Below, one piece after another: positions 1 to 8,245 of a DNA stretch of 24,425 bases. The notes beneath the pieces are model-generated. The model saw only the letters and a list, made by a program, of their open reading frames with translations, made no database searches and was not told the DNA's origin. This DNA is from Promethearchaeota archaeon (lineage in GTDB: Archaea > Asgardarchaeota > Lokiarchaeia > Sigynarchaeales > SOKP01): NCBI GenBank assembly GCA_004524515.1, contig SDNV01000031.1, positions 1-24,425 on the forward strand. Reading direction: 5' to 3'. A program made the translations under genes and the position numbers. Each line of letters begins with the position of its first letter. The stretch's first letter is position 1.

Positions 1-1
1 A

Positions 2-418
2 TTAGAGACGATTATAGTTGAGGATATTATTAAAGAATGTTGGGAAAAGGTGTTTGTTAATATTGGAATTAACGCCATTGGAGCTTTAACTCGCTTAAAG
101 AACGGTCAATTATTAGAAAATGAGAATTTAAAGATTTTAATGGGAGAGGCAGTTAAAGAGGCTATTAAAGTTGCGGACTGTAAGAAGATTGATCTTTCTG
201 AAAAAAATTATATAGCAATTATGTATGATGTGGCAGAAAAGACCTCAGAAAATAAAAATAGCATGTTACAAGATATTTTAAAAGGTAAGCGCACTGAAAT
301 TGATTTTATGAATGGAAAGATCATGAAATACGCTCAAGAATTAGGTTTTAAAGTACCAATAAATGAGATGCTAACCTATTTAATAAAAGGATTGGAAAAA
401 TCAATCACTCAAGCTTAA
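2..418 (+). CDS. panE: 2-dehydropantoate 2-reductase (ketopantoate reductase), C-terminal part
   Basis: This is the 3' end of a gene that runs off the left edge; the frame is open from base 2, so the GTG at 50 is not a real start. Ketopantoate reductase uses NAD(P)H to reduce ketopantoate to pantoate on the way to coenzyme A. What is visible is the helical C-terminal domain. The motif WEKVFVNIGIN carries the family's catalytic Lys (codon at 47-49) and is followed by the conserved ALTRLKNGQLLEN stretch. Near the end, the pattern RTEIDFMNGKIMKYAQELG is the usual substrate-binding segment with family Glu/Asn residues. The N-terminal Rossmann domain is outside the window. The phosphopantothenate synthetase gene lies about 630 nt downstream on the other strand, which supports a coenzyme A setting. 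Its stop overlaps the stop of the convergent acetyltransferase gene in the palindrome TTAA. Confidence 0.88.
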   Translation, partial: LETIIVEDIIKECWEKVFVNIGINAIGALTRLKNGQLLENENLKILMGEAVKEAIKVADCKKIDLSEKNYIAIMYDVAEKTSENKNSMLQDILKGKRTEIDFMNGKIMKYAQELGFKVPINEMLTYLIKGLEKSITQA

Positions 419-948
419 TTTACTTTACGGACCATATAGTAGGCGTTTTCTCCATCCCTATAATATTTTTTTTTGATACCTTCAGTTTTAAAATAGAATC
501 TTTGGTATAAGCTTATAGCACCATAATTTGAAACTCGGACTTCTAAGACATATTCATCTATATTATGTTTTTTGATCTCAGGCATGCTTTCATTCAATAA
601 TGTACTTGCGATTCCCAATCTTCTATACCCCTGACTTACAGCTATAGACACCAAATGACCTTTATTTACTAATCTAAGACTATCTTTAGAGGGGGTTCTT
701 TCAATTCTCCACATAACATAACCAATTACTTTATTATCATCATCTTTTGAGCACGCAACTAAGAAAGACTCAGGGTAATTATCAAGTATACTTTTATAAA
801 AGAAAAAGGGATAATCTTCTGGTAATTCTTTTTCATTTACTTCTTTTACAAATTCTAAATCATCAAATGTACATTTTCTGACAAGATAGGATTTGCCATT
901 CATACCAGTTTTAATAAGATTAGTTTTCGAGTCTTTATCTGTTCCCAT
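415..948 (-). CDS. GNAT N-acetyltransferase, archaeal Naa10/RimI type
   Basis: A protein of 177 residues with a GNAT fold. The acetyl-CoA pyrophosphate loop is visible as YRRLGIAST near residues 108-116, after the core strand HLVSIAVS. The C-terminal EVRVSNYGAISLYQRFYF segment (strand 5, Asn and Tyr) is typical of RimI and Naa10 enzymes that acetylate protein N termini. Archaeal members act on nascent chains in the cytosol with broad substrate range. The first 15 residues are polar and poorly conserved, so an internal Met at residue 16 is an alternative start. An AT-rich box at about 968-986 lies 20-38 nt upstream of the ATG and could be its TATA element. The stop overlaps that of the convergent panE gene. 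The family is certain; the exact substrate is not. Confidence 0.85.
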   Translation of the reverse strand: MGTDKDSKTNLIKTGMNGKSYLVRKCTFDDLEFVKEVNEKELPEDYPFFFYKSILDNYPESFLVACSKDDDNKVIGYVMWRIERTPSKDSLRLVNKGHLVSIAVSQGYRRLGIASTLLNESMPEIKKHNIDEYVLEVRVSNYGAISLYQRFYFKTEGIKKKYYRDGENAYYMVRKVN

Positions 949-965
949 CGCTATCTATGTTTAGA

Positions 966-986
966 ATTAATTTATTTAAATATATT
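966..986 (-). promoter_or_regulatory. TATA-like element upstream of the acetyltransferase gene
   Basis: Read on the minus strand the segment is TTTAATATATTTAAATAAAT-like and centred about 28 nt upstream of the ATG at 948. That is the spacing expected for an archaeal TATA box of a leaderless or short-leader transcript. The base composition is AT-rich everywhere, so the call is weak. Confidence 0.35.
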
Positions 987-1045
987 AAAACTATTTAATA
1001 AAAAAATTAAATACATTTAATCTTTTTTTTTTACAAAATTAGATT

Positions 1046-1849
1046 TTATAATGGTAAATTCTTGAAAACCTCTTCTTTCTGTATATCAAGATAATCTTTA
1101 ATCAAATCCAAAACGTCATATATATTCTTTCTATTGTTAAAATTGTTAAGAATTTCAAATAATTGGTCGTGTTTTATATTTTTCATATATTCTGCCGCGG
1201 CTATCATTTCTGGTAAAACTCTCACAATATTATCTACTATTGTTATATCCGCCCAGATGGATGTTCTACTTAGAGGATTCAGATCAACGGCAATCACTTT
1301 CTTTCCAATTTTTTTTAGAGCTTCAGTTCTATCACCATCTTCCAATGGAACAAAAACAACATCAGCAATTTTAATGCCATATGGGTCCACATTACGACGA
1401 TTACTTGAAAGTTCATCAATTTGTACCATCGAACTTTCATCGGTTCCTAAGAGTTTTTTTGCACCTTCTTTTTCTAATACTTTTTTTATGGCTTCAATCC
1501 TGCCTTCTTTTCTATAGAACAGATTTATTTCAAGGGGAATATCTAATTTATTTGATAATCTAACTACTTCATTTGGACATAATGCTGCCACGTTTCCATT
1601 AACGCTAATTATAGGGTGTTTTGCAATTAATAATAGAGCAACAGCTGCCTTAATTGCATTTTTTGCTGCCTTATTTGTTTTTTCTCCTAATATGTAATCA
1701 AAGCATTCACCTCTTCCATGGGCAATTAATCCTGCTTCAGCAACTACTAGATTTTTCATTCCTTCAATAATTTTATGACGATATCTTAAACTTTGATATC
1801 TAGGATGATCATTTGGAATGGTGTGGTTTTGATTATCATTATTGTTCAT
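1046..1849 (-). CDS. 4-phosphopantoate--beta-alanine ligase (phosphopantothenate synthetase)
   Basis: The 267-residue protein matches the archaea-specific phosphopantothenate synthetase (formerly DUF137), which joins 4-phosphopantoate and beta-alanine with ATP to give 4-phosphopantothenate. In archaea this enzyme with pantoate kinase replaces bacterial PanC and CoaA. Visible family blocks are HPRYQSLRYR (residues 15-24), AEAGLIAHGRGE (37-48), FDYILGEKTNKAA, ISVNGNVAAL (about 80-90), the ADVVFVPLEDGDRTEAL block and VIAVDLNPLSRT followed by ADITIVDNIVR. Length is normal for the family. The C-terminal 40 residues are variable. A ketopantoate reductase lies at the left edge of the window; pantoate kinase is not seen. 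Start chosen at the only Met before the conserved HPRY block, with a good TATA-like box 28 nt upstream. Confidence 0.93.
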   Translation of the reverse strand: MNNNDNQNHTIPNDHPRYQSLRYRHKIIEGMKNLVVAEAGLIAHGRGECFDYILGEKTNKAAKNAIKAAVALLLIAKHPIISVNGNVAALCPNEVVRLSNKLDIPLEINLFYRKEGRIEAIKKVLEKEGAKKLLGTDESSMVQIDELSSNRRNVDPYGIKIADVVFVPLEDGDRTEALKKIGKKVIAVDLNPLSRTSIWADITIVDNIVRVLPEMIAAAEYMKNIKHDQLFEILNNFNNRKNIYDVLDLIKDYLDIQKEEVFKNLPL

Positions 1850-1870
1850 AATTTAGTGATTCCTTAGGTT

Positions 1871-1885
1871 TTTTATATATATTTA
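1871..1885 (-). promoter_or_regulatory. TATA box for the phosphopantothenate synthetase gene
   Basis: On the minus strand this reads TTAAATATATATAAAA, a strong archaeal TATA-like sequence. It is centred about 28 nt upstream of the ATG at 1849, consistent with a leaderless transcript. It also lies in the divergent spacer before aRF1, but is 63 or more nt from that start and so fits the minus-strand gene better. Confidence 0.5.
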
Positions 1886-1947
1886 AGGATTTAAAATAAA
1901 GAAAAACTATTAATCTTTTGTAAGTTTAGATAATAATGTAGATTTTT

Positions 1948-3222
1948 ATGAGTTCTGGTATTAAAAAGAAAAGCGTCGATTTAGAGATTTATAAGACCAA
2001 AAAATTGTTGGAAAATCTCAGGAATAAAAAAGGATTTCACACTGAATTAATTTCACTTTACATTCCCCCTGATCGAAAAATTTCAGATGTTACTAATTAT
2101 CTTAAGAATGAGGTAAGTGAAAGTCAAAATATTAAATCTAAATTAACCCGAAAAAATGTTCTAGATGGGATTTCAAGTCTTTTAGGACAATTAAGGAATA
2201 TAAGAGAAACTCCTGAGAATGGTTTAGTAATGTTTTCTGGAGCGATCCCCCAGAGTAATACACCTGGAACTGAGAAAAATGAATTATACATGATTCATCC
2301 CCCTGAACGAATAAAAACCTTCCGATATCATTGTGCAAGTGAATTTTTATTATGGCCTTTAGAAGAAATGCTAAGACCTAAAGAAACCTTTGGCTTGATA
2401 GTTATTGGTAGGGCCGAATCTGCTGTTGGTTATGTCAGAGGAAATCATGTAGAAGTGGTAAGAGAATTCACTTCGGGCATTCATGGTAAACATAGAGCAG
2501 GGGGTCAATCACAAAAAAGATTTGAAAGGTTAATTGAAGAGGGTGAAAAACAGTTTTATCGCAGAATCTCTGAGGAGCTGAATAAAATTTTTTTACCCAT
2601 GGAAGATCTCAGTGGGTTATTTATTGGGGGCCCAGGACCCTCCAAAGAAAAATTTGTAAGTGATGAGAGTTTAGATTATAGATTACGCGATAAAATATTA
2701 GATGTTGTCGATATAGGGTATGGGGGATCTGAGGGCATCAGAGCTTTAATAGAAAGGATAAAAGATAAAATGGAGAATGTGAAGTATATTCGAGAAAAAC
2801 AAGTTATGCAAAGTTTTATGAAAGAAATTACAAATGATACCGGTTTAGCCACTTATGGTTTGTCTGAGGTCCAGAAAGCTTTGAATTTTGGTGCTGTTGA
2901 TGTTTTAATACTTTCTGAAAAATTAGATTCGGTTAAAATCAAAATAGAATGTTCTAATTGTGGTCATACTGAAGTTAGAACTGCAAGAGAGGCAGATTTA
3001 AATACCGTAGAAAGTGAAGTCCAAGAAGAAAGCTGTCCTGAATGTGCCTCCAATAGTTTTAAAATTGTTGAAAGGAAATCAATCATAGAAGATCTTGGAG
3101 ACATAGCTGAAACAACCGGCACAGACATAGAGATAATTTCATCTGAAACCGAGGAAGGTGAATCCTTATATAGTACCTTTGGTGGAGTAGTGGCACTTCT
3201 CCGTTATAAACTTAATTATTAA
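1948..3222 (+). CDS. prf1: Peptide chain release factor aRF1 (eRF1 family)
   Basis: The 424-residue protein is the archaeal/eukaryotic class I release factor that reads all three stop codons and triggers peptide release on the ribosome. Domain 1 has the stop-reading NIKS motif (residues 61-64) and YHCASEF (127-133), matching YxCxxxF. Domain 2 has the GGQ motif (185-187) in HRAGGQSQKRF, which contacts the peptidyl-transferase centre. Domain 3 carries the minidomain with two CxxC pairs (C335/C338 and C363/C366), a zinc-type arrangement kept in many archaea. All functional motifs are intact and length is normal. It stands alone between the phosphopantothenate synthetase gene (divergent) and the Get3-type ATPase (same strand, 106 nt downstream). 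Confidence 0.97.
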   Translation: MSSGIKKKSVDLEIYKTKKLLENLRNKKGFHTELISLYIPPDRKISDVTNYLKNEVSESQNIKSKLTRKNVLDGISSLLGQLRNIRETPENGLVMFSGAIPQSNTPGTEKNELYMIHPPERIKTFRYHCASEFLLWPLEEMLRPKETFGLIVIGRAESAVGYVRGNHVEVVREFTSGIHGKHRAGGQSQKRFERLIEEGEKQFYRRISEELNKIFLPMEDLSGLFIGGPGPSKEKFVSDESLDYRLRDKILDVVDIGYGGSEGIRALIERIKDKMENVKYIREKQVMQSFMKEITNDTGLATYGLSEVQKALNFGAVDVLILSEKLDSVKIKIECSNCGHTEVRTAREADLNTVESEVQEESCPECASNSFKIVERKSIIEDLGDIAETTGTDIEIISSETEEGESLYSTFGGVVALLRYKLNY

Positions 3223-3328
3223 ATAAATTTAAGATTGATAAAAAAATGGTTAGGATATTGAATTTTTCTTTTTTAACTATTAGTTTTTAAAGCTATTTAT
3301 CGAATATTAATAAAAATAAATATTAAAA

Positions 3329-4309
3329 ATGGAACTTAAAGAATTATTGTTAAATCTAAAAATGGTGATGTTTGGGGGAAAAGGAGGTGTGGGTAAGACA
3401 ACCTGTGCTGCGAGTTCCGCAATCTGGGCCGCTGAACATGGTCGAAATACCCTAATTATCAGCACAGATCCTGCTCATTCCTTAGGCGATAGTCTAGGGC
3501 TAGAGCTGCCAGCAGGTGAGCCGACTCAGGTTACAGGAATAGAAAATCTAACTGCTTTAGAGATAAATCCTAAGGCTAACATGGCAGAATTTAAGGGATT
3601 AACGAACATGAATCCAATGGAGGATATGGGCATGGGAGGAATGATGGAGGGCTTTGGAATGGGAGATTTACAGGAATTTGCTTCTATGAATCCACCAGGT
3701 ATTGACGAAGCATTAGCATTTGGAAAAGTTTTAGAATTTATTGAGATGGAACACGATTATGATCTCATTGTTTTTGATACTGCCCCCACTGGACATACCT
3801 TACGATTTTTAAGTCTTCCAGAAACTTTATCGGGTTGGATTGGAAAAATCTTAAAACTCAGAATTAAAGTTGGCAAATTTTTTGGAGTTTTTAAAAAAAT
3901 GTTCAGCCGTGATGAGATGGAGGAGGATAATTCCTTAGAGATACTAGAAAGGTTAAAAAATTCCATAATAAATGCCAGAGATGACCTTATTAATCCCGCC
4001 ATAAATACATTTGTTGCAGTAATGATTCCAGAAGAAATGGCTATAGCAGAGACAGGTAGGCTTTTAAATGAGCTAATAAAATATAAAATTCCCAATTCAA
4101 ATATAATTGTAAATCAATTATACCAAGATACTGAAGAAATATGCGATTTTTGTAAAGGTCGAAGAGAAATGCAACAAAAAAATCTAAACAAAATTAAAGA
4201 AATTTTTGGAGAAAAGTTAAGTAAAAATTTAATAGAACTTCCTCTATTTAAGACTGAAATTAGAGGTTATGAAAAGCTAAAAGAATTAAGTGAATACCTG
4301 ATAAATTAA
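3329..4309 (+). CDS. Get3/ArsA-type ATPase (tail-anchored protein targeting factor homologue)
   Basis: A single-domain 326-residue ATPase of the Get3/ArsA family. It shows the deviant P-loop GKGGVGKTT (residues 17-25), switch I DPAHS (47-51), switch II DTAPTGHT (150-157) and the adenine-binding VNQL (about 261-264). C272 and C275 form the CxxC pair that in eukaryotic Get3 coordinates zinc across the homodimer. Between residues 93 and 120 there are eight Met in a Gly/Met-rich, amphipathic stretch, where Get3 has its hydrophobic substrate-binding groove. These traits favour a Get3-like chaperone for tail-anchored membrane proteins over an arsenite pump subunit, and no arsenic genes are nearby. 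The gene is monocistronic and ends 2 nt from the convergent TtuA-type gene. Function in archaea is inferred from homology. Confidence 0.92.
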   Translation: MELKELLLNLKMVMFGGKGGVGKTTCAASSAIWAAEHGRNTLIISTDPAHSLGDSLGLELPAGEPTQVTGIENLTALEINPKANMAEFKGLTNMNPMEDMGMGGMMEGFGMGDLQEFASMNPPGIDEALAFGKVLEFIEMEHDYDLIVFDTAPTGHTLRFLSLPETLSGWIGKILKLRIKVGKFFGVFKKMFSRDEMEEDNSLEILERLKNSIINARDDLINPAINTFVAVMIPEEMAIAETGRLLNELIKYKIPNSNIIVNQLYQDTEEICDFCKGRREMQQKNLNKIKEIFGEKLSKNLIELPLFKTEIRGYEKLKELSEYLIN

Positions 4310-4311
4310 TA

Positions 4312-5271
4312 TCAATTCTTAAATTCGTTTAGATATTTACAATATAAACAAATTTTAACATTTCCACAGGGGTAACCACATATTTCACAATGATTATAGT
4401 TTTTTTGAATGTTTTGATTATAAAGTAATTCTGACATTTCTAAAAATCCTTTAAATAGATTAAACTCAATTTCAGGACTAAAATCTTTACAATGTTGGAT
4501 GAAATCTAAAACTCTTTTTCTTAATATTGGATCCTTTTCTCTATATGGGCAATGAGAAGGATAATAGTCAAATTGTTTCAAATTTGCATATAACAATATT
4601 TCTTCTTCAGGAATTCTCATTAATGGTGATATTTTTTTTATAAAATATTTATTAATACTATGATTCTCTTGCTTTAGAAGATATTGATTAGAAATTAACT
4701 GAAATCTTTTGAATAAAATATTCATAAGAAAAGTTTCAGCAAAATCAGTAAGATTATGCCCCATTACCAAAACATCTGCGCCAAGATCCTTAGCACTATC
4801 GTTTAGTATCCGCCTTCTTAACGCCGCGCAATAATTACAAGCATTTTGGTAATTGTGAGAATTTCTTTTAAAGGATATAATTTCATCTAACGTTTTTCCT
4901 ATTTTTTCTTTAAAACTGACTATTTTGTGGCAGATATCATATTTTTTACAAAAATCCAGGGCAATCTTAATACTATTATTCCTATAATTTTCGATTCCCT
5001 CATCAACAGACAGTGCTATTAAAGGTTTTGAAAAAAACTTTTTTTCTTGAATTTTAATGAGATTATAGAGCAAAGTGATAGAATCCTTACCTCCAGAAAC
5101 TGCAACAACTATATTATCTCTGGGTTTCAGCATTTTATATTTTGAAATTGTTTTTGCTATATTCTTTTCAATACTGTTTATGAAACAATTTTTGCAAAGT
5201 ACCTCCCCTGAATATCTTCTTTGTATTACGAGGTCTTTTTTATGACAAAAATTACATGTACCATTCTGCAT
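4312..5271 (-). CDS. tRNA 2-thiolation enzyme of the TtuA/NcsA (Ncs6/Ctu1) family
   Basis: A 319-residue adenylating sulfurtransferase of the TtcA/TtuA group, which activates a tRNA uridine with ATP and replaces its 2-oxygen with sulfur. The N-terminal zinc ribbon has C6/C9 and C26/C29. The PP-loop is VAVSGGKDS (56-64). C145, C148 and C241 (in SHCPYRE) occupy the positions that bind a [4Fe-4S] cluster in characterised TtuA/NcsA. The C-terminal zinc ribbon has CEIC, CGNVKIC and a final Cys (C295, C298, C302, C308, C311). The family includes enzymes for wobble U34 and for T-loop U54; the sequence alone does not settle which position is used here. No ubiquitin-like sulfur carrier is next to it. 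Upstream on the same strand it starts 41 nt from the right-hand tail of the S2P spacer. Confidence 0.9.
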   Translation of the reverse strand: MQNGTCNFCHKKDLVIQRRYSGEVLCKNCFINSIEKNIAKTISKYKMLKPRDNIVVAVSGGKDSITLLYNLIKIQEKKFFSKPLIALSVDEGIENYRNNSIKIALDFCKKYDICHKIVSFKEKIGKTLDEIISFKRNSHNYQNACNYCAALRRRILNDSAKDLGADVLVMGHNLTDFAETFLMNILFKRFQLISNQYLLKQENHSINKYFIKKISPLMRIPEEEILLYANLKQFDYYPSHCPYREKDPILRKRVLDFIQHCKDFSPEIEFNLFKGFLEMSELLYNQNIQKNYNHCEICGYPCGNVKICLYCKYLNEFKN

Positions 5272-5326
5272 AAATAAAGCATAACCGTGGGTTTTTTTGA
5301 TAATAATAATTATTTCACAAGAATCG

Positions 5327-7153
5327 TTAAATCCAGAAAGTTACAGCACCTAATAATATGTAAGATAATATAAAATTAGCAGCAACTATGAATAAAGCAA
5401 CAATTCTGACAACGTTTAGAATTCTTTTTTTTAATCGTCTTTTTTCATCATGCCAATATTCATATAATACTTCAATAGTTGAATTTTCCTGTAATTTTGT
5501 ATTTTCTGGAAAATCGAAGGAAACAGTTGATTTGTATCCATCTCCTATCTTATCTATTAGAGAATATTTATTCTCACTTAATAAGATCTCAGTTTGACTT
5601 TCAATCTTCATACCTTTCTTTAATTTCTCAGGGATGACAATTTTAATAGAATTAATTTTCTCTACTCGATATTCTGATAAATTATAATCCTTTTCTCCCG
5701 GTTTATATAAAATGTTATCTCTCTTTTTTTTAGTTTTAACATACTTTTCTCCAATACCCCAATTTATCAATTCTTTTACTATACGATCTCCATCAAATAT
5801 TGGAAGGGGTAACATATTGAAAAGAGTAACACTAAACGCGATTATCCATAACCAAATTAATTCTCTTAATAAGAATTCAGGAAAATCGCCTCCAAGTAAT
5901 CTTGACCAATCACTTTTGGGCATCCAGTATAATTTTGTTAAAATTCCAATCCGGACTCCATCCAGCTCAGTCTCTAAATAATAATTTTTCCCGGATTTAT
6001 CCGTTAATTTCATTGTTGTTAAATTGAAGTTTGTTAAATACTTCTCTAATGTCTTTCCTTTTTGGACATTTATATAGGTACCATTAATTTTTGTTATAAT
6101 TAGATCTTCTTCCAGATCTTCTTTATAATTGTTACCTCCCTCATCTTTCGAGAAGATATAAGTGATTCTTAATTCGGTATTAGATGCATATTCATATAAA
6201 AAACCAATATTATAATAGGGTCCCAAAATAATATCCTTTTCTTCACTCTTTCCTATTCTTGGTCGATATATTTTTAAAGTCAATTCATCTCCGGGTGAGA
6301 CCTTAATTTTATGGGTATGATTTTCTAATACGGTATTTAGAGTCCTATATCTATCTAGATAAAGAAAATCATCATCCGACCCCTTTTTTTTTACAGCTCT
6401 GATTACATCCCCCACATCTAAATTATCTTCATTAAAACCTCCTTGCTCTTCGGTTAAGACGGTATCGACTTGATACACTTGCGCACCATAATAAGGCGAA
6501 ATCAAAAATGAGAAATTCAATAGCAGCAAGAAAGCGATTGCGGCAGTTATGGCATTTACGAAAGTTCCCGCAGCAGCAATCCTTAATCGCGTATTTCTAT
6601 GGAATTTAGAAGAAGACAATTCTCTTTCATTCACTTCGACAAATGCACCCATTCCAATCAAATAGAATAATCCAACTCCTAGAACTCCAGTTGATTTTAC
6701 CTCCACTCCATCTCTACTCGCAGCAATTCCATGAGCAAATTCATGAGTGGTCATGACGAATAAAATTGGAATAATAAGATACATAAATAATGGTAAACTT
6801 ACCGTGACTCCCGGAATAAGTGGTGTAACCGCATTCTCAATTCTTGGATTAATTATTAAATTTATAAGATTTATAAAAAAGAAAAAAAATGCAAAAATGG
6901 TAAAAGAAAATGAAATGAAAATTCCTATTGTCCAGAAAATTCTCCAAAATCTTGGGGCTCGTTTCGATACTTTTTTTATAAAATTATTTAGTTTTTTTGT
7001 TTTAAACAATGCTAAAAATGGGAAAAACACAATAAGTGCTTCTCGCTTCTTTCTTAATAGATAGGATAAAATTCCAACAATTCCCCAAAATAAAGCAGAA
7101 AGAAGGAACCAAGGATTTAATACAAAATCTAAGATTAAATCAGAAATATTCAT
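5327..7153 (-). CDS. Site-2 protease-like membrane zinc metalloprotease (peptidase M50)
   Basis: A 608-residue multi-pass membrane protein. The zinc site HEFAH is at residues 137-141 within a hydrophobic segment, and the third-ligand motif NMLPLPIFDGD (446-456) gives the Asp of the M50 signature. About four hydrophobic segments precede HEFAH or follow it closely (about 12-32, 72-100, 118-136, 195-218). Residues 225-400 form a soluble insert with a PDZ-like LIITKINGTYINV core. TM segments flank the DG motif (430-455). Residues 460-580 are a soluble beta-rich extension, ending in a final TM (about 583-605). Such enzymes cut membrane-bound regulators within the bilayer. The soluble C-terminal extension is not part of the minimal M50 core. 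Substrate unknown; a partner anti-sigma-like protein is not expected in archaea. Confidence 0.85.
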   Translation of the reverse strand: MNISDLILDFVLNPWFLLSALFWGIVGILSYLLRKKREALIVFFPFLALFKTKKLNNFIKKVSKRAPRFWRIFWTIGIFISFSFTIFAFFFFFINLINLIINPRIENAVTPLIPGVTVSLPLFMYLIIPILFVMTTHEFAHGIAASRDGVEVKSTGVLGVGLFYLIGMGAFVEVNERELSSSKFHRNTRLRIAAAGTFVNAITAAIAFLLLLNFSFLISPYYGAQVYQVDTVLTEEQGGFNEDNLDVGDVIRAVKKKGSDDDFLYLDRYRTLNTVLENHTHKIKVSPGDELTLKIYRPRIGKSEEKDIILGPYYNIGFLYEYASNTELRITYIFSKDEGGNNYKEDLEEDLIITKINGTYINVQKGKTLEKYLTNFNLTTMKLTDKSGKNYYLETELDGVRIGILTKLYWMPKSDWSRLLGGDFPEFLLRELIWLWIIAFSVTLFNMLPLPIFDGDRIVKELINWGIGEKYVKTKKKRDNILYKPGEKDYNLSEYRVEKINSIKIVIPEKLKKGMKIESQTEILLSENKYSLIDKIGDGYKSTVSFDFPENTKLQENSTIEVLYEYWHDEKRRLKKRILNVVRIVALFIVAANFILSYILLGAVTFWI

Positions 7154-7263
7154 TTAGGTATCTTATTCTTATTTTGTATAGAAAATTTTAAATAAAAATT
7201 AAGGTTATCGGTTTCAATACAAATTAGTGAATAATTTAAACGGTTAAATTTTTATTCGCATTA

Positions 7264-8013
7264 TCAAGTTAAAATCTTATTTCTTTTTAACACCCAATTA
7301 TCAATTAAAAATTTTTGAGTTAGGGCTTTCTTTGGAAGATATTGGCAGTGAATGGTTGATTTAGGAATCCAGATCTCTTTTCCTGAATTAAAATTAATTA
7401 ATAAGGCTTTTTCGGATTCCCCAGAAATAATTCCATCCACATTACTCATTTCGTTGTATAGTTTAGTGTTTGAAGTTGATTCTGAAATAATAGAATCATT
7501 TTTTATGAGAATCGGATTACTTATTTCTTCTAAAGGCTTTTCTGATGTAAAATTCAAATTATCACTCTGTGAAACGGTAGCAAATGTAATTTTTTCATCC
7601 AGAATATGGGTTAATAGAAGTCTAAATATCTCTGCTTGGGCAAAAGTTAACATCTTTGAATATTTTCCAATATTAATCCACAGGGTCTTAGTGTTTTCAT
7701 CTTCCCACCCAAAGGAAATTGCGGTTTTTTTATCTTTGTAAGTATGATAACTTTGCCAATTAATGGAATTACGATTTAAAACATTTAGAATCATGATAAT
7801 TTCTTCTAGTGAGCATTTTATTACTTTTCCTTCCCCTTTTGAGGGTTTTTCCCATATTCCATCATTTTTTCTTTTGATGCATCGTATAAATAAATACGGA
7901 TTAGATTTCGATGTGCTATTTAATATTAATCCCGTATTTTGACCAAAGAAACTTTGTAAATGCTGATCTGACATTTTTAACAATTTTCCTTTACTCACGT
8001 GCAGATATAACAT
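7264..8013 (-). CDS. Unknown protein, possible nucleic-acid-binding beta domain plus short C-terminal motif domain
   Basis: I cannot assign this 249-residue protein. The first 150 residues alternate short beta strands with one long helix (FAQAEIFRLLLTHIL), and contain WEKPSKGEGKVIKCSLEEI and KTAISFGWEDENTKTLWINI. This layout resembles single-strand-binding folds of the PC4/Whirly kind, but that is a shape argument only. A Ser/Asn-rich linker (about 155-190) leads to a C-terminal block VDGIISGESEKALLINF and GKEIWIPKSTIH, a recurring small domain of the type 'eTekAlLi...g.eiWiPKS' seen at the ends of DNA- or RNA-processing proteins. It lies next to the initiator tRNA and the RPA32-like gene, though on the other strand. 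The start at 8013 precedes a second possible Met at 7974. Confidence 0.7.
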   Translation of the reverse strand: MLYLHVSKGKLLKMSDQHLQSFFGQNTGLILNSTSKSNPYLFIRCIKRKNDGIWEKPSKGEGKVIKCSLEEIIMILNVLNRNSINWQSYHTYKDKKTAISFGWEDENTKTLWINIGKYSKMLTFAQAEIFRLLLTHILDEKITFATVSQSDNLNFTSEKPLEEISNPILIKNDSIISESTSNTKLYNEMSNVDGIISGESEKALLINFNSGKEIWIPKSTIHCQYLPKKALTQKFLIDNWVLKRNKILT

Positions 8014-8167
8014 ATTTTTATTCTTATGTTAATAAACGCCACTAAAAAAAGTAAAGAATTAAATTATCAGAATATTATTAAAATTGATAATCAATCAAAA
8101 TAATTCATTGGAAAAAATTTAAACCTTAGCGGGGTGGGCTAGCCTGGTTTATGCCGCAGGGCTCATA

Positions 8168-8192
8168 GATGGTAGACCTTTACCATTGAGAC
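8168..8192 (+). other. tRNA intron 1, canonical position 37/38 (25 nt)
   Basis: Exonic CTCA (8162-8165) pairs with intronic TGAG (8187-8190). The bulges are TAG (8166-8168) and ACA (8191-8193). The intron hairpin is ATGGTA (8169-8174) with TACCAT (8181-8186). Cutting after the second base of each bulge gives the loop CTCATA|A. Confidence 0.93.
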
Positions 8193-8201
8193 ACCCTGAG
8201 A

Positions 8202-8232
8202 TCGTTCTTACACTAACGTATGAACGTCAGAG
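8202..8232 (+). other. tRNA intron 2, variable region, position 46/47 (31 nt)
   Basis: Exonic CTGA (8196-8199) pairs with intronic TCAG (8227-8230). The bulges are GAT (8200-8202) and AGT (8231-8233). The intron stem is CGTTC (8203-8207) with GAACG (8222-8226), continued after a T-T mismatch by TAC/GTA. Splicing restores the variable loop AGA|TC. Confidence 0.9.
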
Positions 8233-8245
8233 TCGTTTGTTCAAA

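Noticed and set aside
1134..1517. 127-codon plus-strand frame opposite the phosphopantothenate synthetase gene
   Set aside because: Shadow frame rich in Ser, Ile and Phe; the minus-strand gene has all family motifs.
3329..4309. Naming the ATPase as arsenite pump subunit ArsA
   Set aside because: It is a single ATPase domain with a CxxC clasp and Met-rich segment, and no ars genes lie nearby.
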